DNA from: an uncultured Lachnospiraceae bacterium
GTDB taxonomy: Bacteria; Bacillota; Clostridia; Lachnospirales; Lachnospiraceae
DNA length: 64,000 bases
Assembly: GCA_910579225.1 (NCBI GenBank)
Contig: CAJTTI010000006.1
Coordinates: forward strand, 62,001 to 126,000
Reading direction: 5' to 3'
Shown here: piece by piece, positions 1-7,952 of the stretch
How the letters are laid out: each line of letters begins with the position of its first letter
How positions within the stretch are numbered: position 1 is the first letter of the stretch
Translations under genes and position numbers: made by a program
Notes under the pieces: model-generated
Database searches by the model: none
Told to the model about the DNA's origin: nothing
The model's input: only the letters and a program-made list of their open reading frames with translations

Positions 1-333
1 TTCTTTTGCAGGTTCATCTGTCAACAACGATTCATCCGCCTCCACTTCCTTTGCAGGTCCGTCTGCCGATAACGCTTCATCTGGCTTCACTTCCTTTGCA
101 GATTCATCTGCTGAGAGCGGCCCACATGACTGCATTTCCCCTTCTGGTTCTGCTTTCCCCGGCAGACGTTCTTCCTCTGTACTGTTTTCCGACCAGACTT
201 CCTCTGATACAGCTTCCTCTAAAATTTCATCCGGCTGTTCTTGTGCTTCTGTCATCCGGATATCATTTGCAAACACAGCAATTACTACTGTCAGTGTCAG
301 GAAAAGAGACAACCTCCGTTTTCTCACTTTCAT
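1..333 (-). CDS. Secreted Glu/Ala-rich repeat protein, N-terminal part only
   Basis: The reading frame runs off the left edge, so only the first 111 codons are visible. It opens with MKVRKRRLSLFLTLTVVIAV, a basic n-region plus hydrophobic core typical of a Sec signal peptide. An acidic stretch and then a roughly 15-residue tandem unit follow (ADESAKEVKPDEALS, ADGPAKEVEADESLL, then TDEPAKE at the edge; positions 111 down to 1). The ATG at 333 is preferred over an in-frame ATG at 339 because AGGAG lies 8 nt upstream of it. A low-complexity repeat linker behind a signal peptide fits a surface-displayed or secreted protein. The catalytic or binding part lies outside the window, so no function can be given. 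The SARP-type regulator gene lies directly upstream. Confidence 0.7.
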   Translation of the reverse strand, partial: MKVRKRRLSLFLTLTVVIAVFANDIRMTEAQEQPDEILEEAVSEEVWSENSTEEERLPGKAEPEGEMQSCGPLSADESAKEVKPDEALSADGPAKEVEADESLLTDEPAKE

Positions 334-498
334 AAACATTACTCCTTTTCTCAGAATACATCTACTGCTTTGTTCATCTAACAGTATTCTAACTCCCGAC
401 CCGTTAAACCAGACATTAAAAAAGAGCTCGTTATATGATAGATTTCCTATGAAAATCTCCGCGGTAACCATATAGAAAGATATACCAGCATACATTTT

Positions 499-1677
499 TT
501 AAATAGGCGTCAGCTGATAGATAACATGGATCTTACGGCTTCTCTCCAGACTTCGAAAACTGATATCAATTTGATAGATGATCATCTGACATTCTTCTCT
601 GTTCAAATCAGAAAGAAGCACCAAATACTGCATTTTATTATATTGCGTGAATACATCTCCTCTGCGAAGCGACATTTGCAGAGCTTCTTTCAGCACATCA
701 GATATATTAGTTGTATTCCTGGAATCTTCTGTATGCCTTTTTCTCTCATCCATTACCGTACACAGCAAAAGATATGCAGACATCCCTGTCTGCTTTATGA
801 TACGTGTCACAATCCGGTAACCGTCTGCAAAGCATGGATAAACACAGTAATAGGCTCCTGTATTCGGGGGATTTTCTTTGAGTATTTCCCGGATTTGGCC
901 GAGCGCTTCCGAGTTCATCCGTATCCTGTCTCCCATCCGGCGGAAGCATTCCATCATCCGAATGGAAGGAGAAGTCTGGAGTTCCTCAAAATACATTCTG
1001 ATCGTCCTCTCATATAATGCCAGAGCTTCATCCGTACGACCCATGGCAGTCAGGCAGTCAATCTGACACACCTGCCATTCATCAAAAGGATACAAATCAG
1101 CCGCCCGGCTGCACAGCTTCAAAAGAGCCTCATATTCCCCCTTACTGCTTAGAAAAGCACATATTTCTTCCACACACGTCGAGTATAAGTGCTGATAATG
1201 CGCCTCCTCCACAAGCACCCATTCTTCTCCTGATAAAGCAGGAAGAAAATAACCTCCATACAGGTCACATGCGTCTCTTAAAAGTTCCAGACGATCCTTT
1301 CCATTAACAATCTTTGCACTTTTGATCAGACTTTCAAAAATCCGCGCATCTATCTCCACCAAAAAACTGCTCACAAAATAATAGGAACCGTTTTTTACAC
1401 ATATGTAGTCTTCTTCCGGTAACCCGCTTTCCCTTAATAATCTCCGCAGATTATATATGATCACACGCAGATTGTTCGTACTTCTTCCTTTTGGATTTTG
1501 TCCAAACAGACAGAAAAGAAGCCTTTCCTTTGTGATGCCTTCACTGCCGGCATACAACAGAATCTGCAACAAGTGCATAGTCTTTGTAGCCTGATTCTTC
1601 TCTTTCAGCACGGGTTTTCCCTGATAACTGATCGAAAATTCTCCCAACATACGGATTTTCAGATCATTAGTACACAT
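499..1677 (-). CDS. AfsR/SARP-family transcriptional regulator (BTAD domain)
   Basis: 392 residues. Residues about 5-95 form an OmpR-like winged helix (LKIRMLGEFSISYQGKPV, then NNLRVIIYNLRRLL). Residues about 100-245 read as a bacterial transcriptional activation domain of TPR-like helices, with the family pattern LLRDACDLYGGYFLPAL and a helix around ALALYERTIRMYFEEL. The last 120 residues resemble a degenerate GGDEF fold (LRRGDVFTQYNKMQYLVLL), with the GGDEF loop itself missing, so cyclase activity is unlikely. The start has GGAGG about 10 nt upstream. The next gene downstream on the same strand is the secreted repeat protein, a possible target. Family is fairly clear; regulon and signal are unknown. 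Confidence 0.75.
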   Translation of the reverse strand: MCTNDLKIRMLGEFSISYQGKPVLKEKNQATKTMHLLQILLYAGSEGITKERLLFCLFGQNPKGRSTNNLRVIIYNLRRLLRESGLPEEDYICVKNGSYYFVSSFLVEIDARIFESLIKSAKIVNGKDRLELLRDACDLYGGYFLPALSGEEWVLVEEAHYQHLYSTCVEEICAFLSSKGEYEALLKLCSRAADLYPFDEWQVCQIDCLTAMGRTDEALALYERTIRMYFEELQTSPSIRMMECFRRMGDRIRMNSEALGQIREILKENPPNTGAYYCVYPCFADGYRIVTRIIKQTGMSAYLLLCTVMDERKRHTEDSRNTTNISDVLKEALQMSLRRGDVFTQYNKMQYLVLLSDLNREECQMIIYQIDISFRSLERSRKIHVIYQLTPI

Positions 1678-1927
1678 TTCTGTCTAATCCTCCGTATTCT
1701 ATCTAATTTCATCGGTTCTTTCATTTTCCAAATATAGCATCTCCATTTCTACACAAAGGTACAGATTTATCCCATAATAGTCAACATGCTGACAACAGAA
1801 AATATTCCTGTCGTTTTTATCTTTTGCAGAAATAAAGGGAATCACCACTTCTATATAAAATTGTAAAAAGAGTATCGTCAGCGAATAGCTGCCAAAGAAA
1901 ACAGAAAATATAAATTTTTTATGATTC

Positions 1928-1956
1928 AAGGGCGCCCTTTTGACGGGAACGCCCTT
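1928..1956 (-). terminator. Hairpin 3' of tuf
   Basis: Perfect 7-bp inverted repeat AAGGGCG/CGCCCTT 20 nt beyond the tuf stop codon. No U-run follows it on the minus strand, so it may be an mRNA 3'-end stabiliser or a weak terminator. The rest of 1678-1927 shows no supported gene. Confidence 0.4.
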
Positions 1957-1976
1957 ATCATTCATTGTTTAGTTAA

Positions 1977-3164
1977 TTACTCGATGACAGTAGCCACACG
2001 ACCGGATCCTACGGTACGGCCGCCCTCACGGATAGCGAAGGTAAGACCCTGCTCCATAGCGATCGGATGGATCAGCTCAATGCTCATCTCTACGTTATCG
2101 CCAGGCATGCACATCTCAGTGCCGTCCGGAAGGTTGCAGACACCGGTAACGTCGGTAGTTCTGAAGTAGAACTGCGGTCTGTAGTTGTTGAAGAACGGCG
2201 TATGACGTCCACCCTCGTCCTTGGTCAGCACGTATACCTGAGCCGTGAATTTGGTATGGCATTTTACGCTGCCCGGTTTTGCAACAACCTGGCCACGAAC
2301 GATATCGGTTCTCTGTACACCACGAAGAAGGATACCGATATTATCACCAGCCTGAGCCTCATCCAGAAGTTTACGGAACATCTCAATACCGGTTACAACG
2401 GTCTTACGGGACTCTTCCTTCACACCGATGATCTCTACTTCCTCGTTCAGATGAAGGGTACCACGCTCTACTCTACCTGTAGCAACGGTACCACGACCGG
2501 TAATCGTGAACACGTCCTCAACCGGCATCAGGAACGGCTGATCTGTTGCACGCTGCGGATCCGGGATATACTCGTCAACCGTAGCCATAAGCTCCATGAT
2601 CTTGTCGCCCCACTCGCTGCTCGGCTCTTCCAGAGCTTTCAGTGCGGAACCTTTGATGATCGGACAATCTGTGAACTCGTACTCCTCAAGCTGCTCGGTG
2701 ATCTCCATCTCCACCAGCTCCAGAAGCTCCTCGTCGTCTACCATATCGCATTTGTTCATGAATACAACGATATAGGGAACGCCTACCTGACGGGACAGAA
2801 GGATGTGCTCCTTAGTCTGTGCCATAACACCGTCTGTAGCAGCTACTACAAGGATCGCGCCGTCCATCTGAGCAGCACCGGTGATCATGTTCTTTACATA
2901 GTCCGCATGGCCAGGGCAGTCCACGTGTGCATAATGTCTGTTATCAGTCTCATACTCCACATGCGCGGTGGAGATAGTGATTCCACGCTCTCTCTCTTCC
3001 GGAGCCTTGTCGATGTTCTCGAAATCTGTAGCGGTGTTTCCTGCTACTCTCTCAGAGAGAACCTTGGTGATCGCTGCAGTCAGAGTCGTCTTACCATGGT
3101 CAACGTGACCAATAGTTCCAATATTACAATGTGGTTTAGTTCTGTCGAACTTAGCTTTTGCCAT
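1977..3164 (-). CDS. tuf: Elongation factor Tu
   Basis: 395 residues, full length for EF-Tu. It delivers aminoacyl-tRNA to the ribosomal A site as a GTP complex. GTPase motifs are intact: G1 GHVDHGKT near residue 20, G3 DCPGH near 81, G4 NKCD near 136 and G5 SALKALE near 174, followed by the two beta-barrel domains ending GGRTVGSGRVATVIE. An AAAGGAGG site precedes the ATG. It is the last gene of the rpsL-rpsG-fusA-tuf operon and also has its own strong promoter in the gap after fusA, which allows extra expression of this very abundant protein. Confidence 0.98.
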   Translation of the reverse strand: MAKAKFDRTKPHCNIGTIGHVDHGKTTLTAAITKVLSERVAGNTATDFENIDKAPEERERGITISTAHVEYETDNRHYAHVDCPGHADYVKNMITGAAQMDGAILVVAATDGVMAQTKEHILLSRQVGVPYIVVFMNKCDMVDDEELLELVEMEITEQLEEYEFTDCPIIKGSALKALEEPSSEWGDKIMELMATVDEYIPDPQRATDQPFLMPVEDVFTITGRGTVATGRVERGTLHLNEEVEIIGVKEESRKTVVTGIEMFRKLLDEAQAGDNIGILLRGVQRTDIVRGQVVAKPGSVKCHTKFTAQVYVLTKDEGGRHTPFFNNYRPQFYFRTTDVTGVCNLPDGTEMCMPGDNVEMSIELIHPIAMEQGLTFAIREGGRTVGSGRVATVIE

Positions 3165-3228
3165 TTTTGTTTTCCTCCTTTAGATCAAATAACTTCTACG
3201 ATTTTCTTTATTTCACTCGCTATCCTTG

Positions 3229-3257
3229 ATTATATTTCATACGGACATATTTTGCAA
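3229..3257 (-). promoter_or_regulatory. tuf promoter
   Basis: -35 TTGCAA (3252-3257), 17-nt spacer, -10 TATAAT (3229-3234), in the gap between fusA and tuf and about 65 nt before the tuf start. It suggests independent transcription of tuf. Confidence 0.7.
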
Positions 3258-3270
3258 GCCTGTTTATAGT

Positions 3271-5388
3271 TTATTTTGCCTTTGCAGCAAGAACTTTTTC
3301 CTGTACGCTCTTCGGTACCTGCTCGTATTTCTCGAAGAACATGGAATAGTTGCCGCGACCCTGGGTTCTGGAACGAAGATCGGTTGCATAACCGAACATC
3401 TCTGCCAGTGGTACATATCCGCGGATCATCTTGCCGCCGCCAATGTCGTCCATACCTTCGATACGCCCACGCCGGGAGTTGATGTCACCGATGACATCTC
3501 CCATGTAGTCCTCCGGGGTTGTAACCTCGACTTTCATGATTGGCTCCAAGAGCACTGCGCCTGCCTTCTGCATCGCCTCTTTGAATGCCAGAGAACCTGC
3601 AATGTGGAACGCCATCTCGGAAGAGTCGACCTCATGATAAGAGCCGTCGAATACGGTCGCATGGATACCCAGCACCGGGAATCCGCCAAGAATACCTGCT
3701 TTTGCTGCTTCTTCGATACCTTCGCCGACTGCCGGGATATATTCCTTCGGAATCGCACCACCGACAACGGAAGAATCAAACTTGAACAGCTCTTCGCCGT
3801 TGGCATCCATGGGCTCAAAGTGTACTTTACAGTGACCATACTGTCCGCGTCCGCCGGACTGCTTCGCATACTTGGAATCCACATCCACCGCTTTGGTGAA
3901 AGTCTCCTTGTAAGCAACCTGAGGTGCGCCTACGTTCGCCTCTACCTTGAATTCACGCAGCAGACGGTCTACAATAATCTCCAGATGGAGCTCTCCCATA
4001 CCTGCGATAATGGTCTGACCGGTCTCCGGATCCGTGTGCGCACGGAAAGTCGGGTCCTCCTCTGCCAGCTTCGCAAGGGACTCGCCCAGCTTGCCCTGGC
4101 CCGCCTTGGTCTTGGGCTCGATAGCCAGCTCAATCACCGGTTCCGGGAACTCCATGGACTCCAGGATCACCGGATGCTGCTCGTCGCAGATTGTATCGCC
4201 GGTGGTAGTCAGCTTAAAGCCAACCGCTGCAGCGATATCGCCGGAATACACCTTATCAAGCTCCTGTCTCTTGTTGGCATGCATCTGAAGGATACGTCCC
4301 ACACGCTCCTTCTTGCCCTTGGTGGAGTTATATACATAGGAGCCGGAATTCATCGTACCGGAGTACACGCGGAAGAATGCCAGCTTTCCTACGAAGGGGT
4401 CTGCCATAATCTTGAATGCCAGAGCGGAGAAGGGCTCCTCGTCGGAAGAATGTCTCTCCACTTCGTTGCCGTCCATATCCGTACCTTTGATGGCCGGGAT
4501 ATCGGTGGGCGCCGGCATATACTCCAGCACTGCATCCAGAAGCTTCTGTACGCCCTTGTTTCTGTAAGCGCTTCCGCAGCATACCGGAACTGCCGTACAC
4601 TCGCAGGTAGCCTTTCTCAGCGCCGCCTTCATGGATTCCACGGACGGCTCCTCGCCCTCCAGGTACTCCATCATCAGATCGTCATCCAGCTCGCAGATCT
4701 TCTCCACCAGCTCGGTGCGGTATAACTCGGCGTCGTCTTTCATATCATCCGGAATGTCGGTGATGGAAATGTCGTCGCCCTTGTCATCATTGTAAATATA
4801 TGCTTTCATCTCGAACAGGTCGATGATTCCCTGAAATGAATCTTCCTTGCCGATGGGAAGCTGCAGGCAGATGGCGTTCTTGCCCAGACGGGTCTTGATC
4901 ATCTCCACTGCATTATAAAAATCTGCACCCAGGATATCCATCTTATTGATGAACGCCATACGGGGTACATTGTAGGTGTCAGCCTGACGCCATACGTTCT
5001 CGGACTGAGGCTCAACACCGCCCTTCGCACAGAAGACGCCTACCGCGCCGTCCAGCACACGAAGGGAACGCTCCACCTCTACGGTAAAGTCAACATGGCC
5101 CGGGGTATCAATGATATTGATACGATGCTCGAGAGCCCCCGGTTTTGCCTTGCAGTTTTCCTGCTGGGTCCAGTGACAGGTCGTAGCTGCGGAAGTGATC
5201 GTGATACCTCTCTCCTGCTCCTGCTCCATCCAGTCCATGGTCGCAGTACCTTCATGAGTATCACCGATCTTATAGTTCACACCAGTATAGTACAGGATAC
5301 GCTCGGTCAATGTGGTCTTGCCCGCATCAATATGAGCCATAATCCCGATATTCCTGGTCCTCTCCAACGGATATTCTCTTCCAGCCAA
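3271..5388 (-). CDS. fusA: Elongation factor G
   Basis: 705 residues, normal EF-G length. It is the GTPase that drives ribosomal translocation and, with RRF, ribosome recycling. Motifs: G1 AHIDAGKTT near residue 18, effector region GTATMDWMEQEQERGITI, G3 DTPGHVDF, G4 NKMD. The domain IV tip region (SGGRGQYGHCKVHFEP) and the C-terminal domain V are present. It lies 12 nt after rpsG on the same strand in the standard streptomycin-operon order. Residues linked to fusidic acid resistance cannot be judged safely by eye. Confidence 0.98.
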   Translation of the reverse strand: MAGREYPLERTRNIGIMAHIDAGKTTLTERILYYTGVNYKIGDTHEGTATMDWMEQEQERGITITSAATTCHWTQQENCKAKPGALEHRINIIDTPGHVDFTVEVERSLRVLDGAVGVFCAKGGVEPQSENVWRQADTYNVPRMAFINKMDILGADFYNAVEMIKTRLGKNAICLQLPIGKEDSFQGIIDLFEMKAYIYNDDKGDDISITDIPDDMKDDAELYRTELVEKICELDDDLMMEYLEGEEPSVESMKAALRKATCECTAVPVCCGSAYRNKGVQKLLDAVLEYMPAPTDIPAIKGTDMDGNEVERHSSDEEPFSALAFKIMADPFVGKLAFFRVYSGTMNSGSYVYNSTKGKKERVGRILQMHANKRQELDKVYSGDIAAAVGFKLTTTGDTICDEQHPVILESMEFPEPVIELAIEPKTKAGQGKLGESLAKLAEEDPTFRAHTDPETGQTIIAGMGELHLEIIVDRLLREFKVEANVGAPQVAYKETFTKAVDVDSKYAKQSGGRGQYGHCKVHFEPMDANGEELFKFDSSVVGGAIPKEYIPAVGEGIEEAAKAGILGGFPVLGIHATVFDGSYHEVDSSEMAFHIAGSLAFKEAMQKAGAVLLEPIMKVEVTTPEDYMGDVIGDINSRRGRIEGMDDIGGGKMIRGYVPLAEMFGYATDLRSRTQGRGNYSMFFEKYEQVPKSVQEKVLAAKAK

Positions 5389-5400
5389 CGGATTTTCCTC

Positions 5401-5871
5401 CTAGAATCTGTAATGTGCAAATGCCTTGTTCGCCTCTGCCATCTTGTGCATGTCTTCTTTTCTCTTCACGGCTGCACCGGTGTTGTTCGCTGCATCCATG
5501 ATCTCATTTGCCAGTCTCTCTTCCATGGTCTTCTCGCCTCTTTTGCGGGAGAACATGGTCAGCCAGCGCAGAGCCAGCGCCTGACGGCGGTCCGCTCTTA
5601 CTTCGATGGGCACCTGATAGGTTGCGCCGCCGATTCGTCTTGCTTTTACCTCCAGAACAGGCATGATATTATTCATAGCCTCTTCAAATACTTCCAGAGC
5701 TGACTTTTCAGTCTTTGCTTCTACTCTGGCAAATGCTCCGTATACAATTTTCTGAGCTACGCCCTTCTTGCCATCCAGCATGATATTGTTGATCAGCTTG
5801 GTGACCACTTTGTTATTGTATAACGGATCTGCCAATACGTCTCTCTTCTGAGTATGTCCTTTACGTGGCAC
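5401..5871 (-). CDS. rpsG: 30S ribosomal protein S7
   Basis: 156 residues, typical S7. It begins MPRKGHTQKRDVLADPLYNN, the conserved primary 16S rRNA-binding N-terminus, and nucleates assembly of the 30S head. The start codon is GTG (5869-5871), chosen because AAGGAGGG lies 7 nt upstream and the protein then starts exactly like the family. The 318-nt gap between rpsL and rpsG is longer than usual; it shows no supported gene and may hold a regulatory or processing region. Confidence 0.97.
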   Translation of the reverse strand: MPRKGHTQKRDVLADPLYNNKVVTKLINNIMLDGKKGVAQKIVYGAFARVEAKTEKSALEVFEEAMNNIMPVLEVKARRIGGATYQVPIEVRADRRQALALRWLTMFSRKRGEKTMEERLANEIMDAANNTGAAVKRKEDMHKMAEANKAFAHYRF

Positions 5872-6189
5872 GGTACTTCCCTCCTTAATACATACTTACC
5901 AGCTTTCACTGATAAGGTGTGCTTACCGGATCTCTTCCGGCAAACTGCACTCTTAGATCACAGGTACTCACATGTGTCGTTCTACGTGTGTTCGTGCCTG
6001 GTAATTCTTCTATCTATGAAACCCGCAGTCATAGGTCCAGTGAGGAACTCCCGGCACAGGGCAACGCTTACGCGATGCCAACAATCATAGTTCTGTTTGT
6101 GATACTCTTTTATTTACGGACCAGCAGGTCCCTTCAGCCTTTTTCCTTTCAGAATCTGGCCTGCATTCTCCGGTCAAACCGGAATCTGT

Positions 6190-6612
6190 TTATTTCTTAG
6201 CGTCTTTCGGTCTCTTCGCGCCGTATTTGGAACGTGCCTGACGTCTCTTCGCCACGCCTGCAGTATCAAGCGTACCGCGGACGATATGGTATCTGGTACC
6301 CGGAAGGTCTTTCACCCTGCCTCCGCGGATCAGCACAACGCTGTGCTCCTGAAGGTTGTGGCCTTCACCCGGAATATAGCTGGTAACTTCGATACCGTTG
6401 GAAAGACGTACTCTGGCGATTTTACGAAGAGCGGAGTTCGGCTTCTTCGGAGTCGCAGTCTTCACTGCGGTACACACGCCACGCTTCTGCGGTGCGGATG
6501 CGTCCGTCGGTCTCTTTCTCAGAGAGTTAAACCCTTTCTGCAGAGCCGGAGCAGTGGACTTCTTTACCGATGTCTGTCTTCCTTTTCTTACTAACTGGTT
6601 AAATGTTGGCAT
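6190..6612 (-). CDS. rpsL: 30S ribosomal protein S12
   Basis: 140 residues starting MPTFNQLVRKGRQ. An upstream in-frame start at 6630 is rejected because AGGAGG sits 8 nt before the ATG at 6612. S12 is part of the decoding centre. The two streptomycin-critical segments are wild type: TPKKPNSALRK and RGGRVKDLPGTRYH keep the lysines corresponding to E. coli Lys43 and Lys88, so ribosomal streptomycin resistance is not predicted. It is the first gene of the str operon, with a strong promoter about 120 nt upstream and a hairpin at the predicted 5' end of the mRNA. Confidence 0.97.
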   Translation of the reverse strand: MPTFNQLVRKGRQTSVKKSTAPALQKGFNSLRKRPTDASAPQKRGVCTAVKTATPKKPNSALRKIARVRLSNGIEVTSYIPGEGHNLQEHSVVLIRGGRVKDLPGTRYHIVRGTLDTAGVAKRRQARSKYGAKRPKDAKK

Positions 6613-6698
6613 TCCTTTCACCTCCTGCATATTTGTGGCAGGTTTATCCTGCGACGGTAAGAGTTCTTACCATGACTGCTGATTTTTCAGACTTGCCG

Positions 6699-6726
6699 AA
6701 AAAACACGTGTGCCGAAACACACATG
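6699..6726 (-). terminator. Terminator-like hairpin at the 5' end of the rpsL transcript
   Basis: 8-bp stem CATGTGTG/CACACGTG (one wobble pair) with loop TTTCGG, followed directly by six U. It begins only about 1 nt from the transcription start predicted from the -10 at 6734-6739. It could act as an attenuator or as a 5' mRNA stabiliser. Confidence 0.5.
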
Positions 6727-6733
6727 CTCAACT

Positions 6734-6762
6734 ATTATATATAACATATTCTGCCTTGTCAA
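6734..6762 (-). promoter_or_regulatory. Promoter of the rpsL-rpsG-fusA-tuf operon
   Basis: Near-consensus housekeeping promoter: TTGACA (6757-6762), 17-nt spacer, TATAAT (6734-6739). Confidence 0.85.
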
Positions 6763-6777
6763 GCAATTTTATATAAT

Positions 6778-7206
6778 TCACATATTTTGTGACCCTGGAC
6801 TCTGGCGATTCTGCCCGGAAAAAGGCCCATCCGCTCCATGCCACCGGCATCCCGGCGGATTCCCTGCGCTTCCCGGCTGATACCATGGACACCCTTCATG
6901 CCGCATATCCCCAGTCCAGGACTGACCTGCAAACGACTGACCGGGAGCGTTAACTCTGGAATCAATCGCTTCCGGCTCCCTTTTCTTCCGGAGTACAAGT
7001 ATAGCCACAGTAAATCCTATGCAACACGGAAGCGACAGATACAGCCCCAATATAAAGGAACCAACAATGCAGGACACAAACCCCGCAACTGCCAGCTTCT
7101 TTTTCTCAACTTTTAGCCCTGCCAGCAACGGAATCAGTCCAATCAAAGCACCGCCGACCAATGAACCAACAACGAGTCCGTACCAGTAGAAAATATCTTC
7201 TACCAT
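6778..7206 (-). CDS. Small membrane protein, function unknown
   Basis: 142 residues. Residues about 8-30 (LVVGSLVGGALIGLIPLLAG) and 38-70 are hydrophobic and suggest two or three membrane segments, rich in small Gly/Ala pairs. The remaining half is a Pro/Gly-rich, probably disordered tail. A GAGGTGAGAAG sequence precedes the ATG. No family is recognised. It lies upstream of the rpsL promoter on the same strand, and its 3' end is only about 15 nt from that promoter's -35. It and the VanZ-like gene are an insertion between rpoC and rpsL. Confidence 0.55.
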   Translation of the reverse strand: MVEDIFYWYGLVVGSLVGGALIGLIPLLAGLKVEKKKLAVAGFVSCIVGSFILGLYLSLPCCIGFTVAILVLRKKREPEAIDSRVNAPGQSFAGQSWTGDMRHEGCPWYQPGSAGNPPGCRWHGADGPFSGQNRQSPGSQNM

Positions 7207-7389
7207 CTTCTTCTCACCTCATGCATATATTTTGATATAGCAGAAACCGGCATGCTCCGTAGTTTCCGGGTATTTATTATATAAAACATTTATTGGAAAA
7301 TCAATCCGTTTCTTATGTTTTTCTTAATGTACTGGACACCATACCTCTTTGGTGCTATGATAGTGCAAATTAAAAAGGAGTATTACAGC

Positions 7390-7908
7390 ATGATAAAGAC
7401 ATTTTTAAGAGCTTTTTTAAAGCCTTTTTCCTTTCTTCCTGCGATCCTGATGATGTACCTGATCTTTTCTTTCTCCTCTCAGGATGGAACCACGTCAGGT
7501 AACCTGAGCTATAAAGTCAGCGAAATTATTGTAGAATCTGCTAATGAAGCTTTTGAGATGCACTGGTCTGGAAGCGAAGTTCACTATTACATAGAGCGAA
7601 TCCATTATCCGGTTCGAAAACTGGCTCATATGACAGAATATTTTCTCCTGGCCATCACAGTTGCCTTTCCCCTCTATGTATATGGTGTACGCGGCCTGTG
7701 GCTGCCTCTCCTTGCAGGAGGACTCTGCGTGGGATTTGCCGCACTGGACGAATACCATCAGTCCTTTGTGGCCGGACGTGGACCTTCCAAAAAGGATGTG
7801 GGTATTGACAGTATTGGTGTTCTTGCCGGAGTGCTCATAGTACAGTTTTTCTGTTTTATTGGTAGAATGACAGTCTTCCGTCCCTTGGCCAGGCGAAAAA
7901 ACAGGTAA
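7390..7908 (+). CDS. VanZ-like membrane protein
   Basis: 172 residues with a hydrophobic N-terminus and further membrane segments. VanZ-family signatures are present: FSFSSQDG near residue 25, the charged motif RKLAHMTEYFLLA near 76, and a later DEYHQSFVAGRGPSKKDVGID block. The family is named for low-level teicoplanin resistance in vanA clusters, but most members are housekeeping proteins of unknown role, and no van genes are nearby. The ATG at 7390 is chosen over the in-frame start at 7315 because AAAAAGGAG lies about 8 nt upstream. It is convergent with rpoC and shares a bidirectional terminator with it. Confidence 0.8.
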   Translation: MIKTFLRAFLKPFSFLPAILMMYLIFSFSSQDGTTSGNLSYKVSEIIVESANEAFEMHWSGSEVHYYIERIHYPVRKLAHMTEYFLLAITVAFPLYVYGVRGLWLPLLAGGLCVGFAALDEYHQSFVAGRGPSKKDVGIDSIGVLAGVLIVQFFCFIGRMTVFRPLARRKNR

Positions 7909-7946
7909 AAAGGATGTGCCCGCATCACACGGGCACATCCTTTTTT
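7907..7946. terminator. Bidirectional terminator between the VanZ-like gene and rpoC
   Basis: 11-bp perfect stem GGATGTGCCCG/CGGGCACATCC (7912-7922 and 7930-7940), loop CATCACA, with T6 on the plus side and A5 on the other, so it works for both convergent genes. Confidence 0.9.
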
Positions 7947-7952
7947 ATTTCT

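Noticed and set aside
6..335. Plus-strand 109-codon frame at the left edge
   Set aside because: Leu/Pro-rich with no ribosome binding site; the minus strand has a signal peptide and a good ribosome binding site.
1699..1965. 88-codon minus-strand frame between tuf and the SARP gene
   Set aside because: Begins inside the tuf 3' hairpin region, has no ribosome binding site, and its composition does not look like protein.
2067..3269. Long plus-strand open frame over tuf
   Set aside because: Antisense shadow of the highly conserved tuf gene; no ribosome binding site and no family resemblance.
3226..4725. 499-codon plus-strand frame over fusA
   Set aside because: Antisense shadow of fusA.
7390..7908. 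Glycopeptide resistance from the VanZ-like gene
   Set aside because: VanZ-like proteins are common without van genes, and the Ddl omega loop has the normal Tyr.
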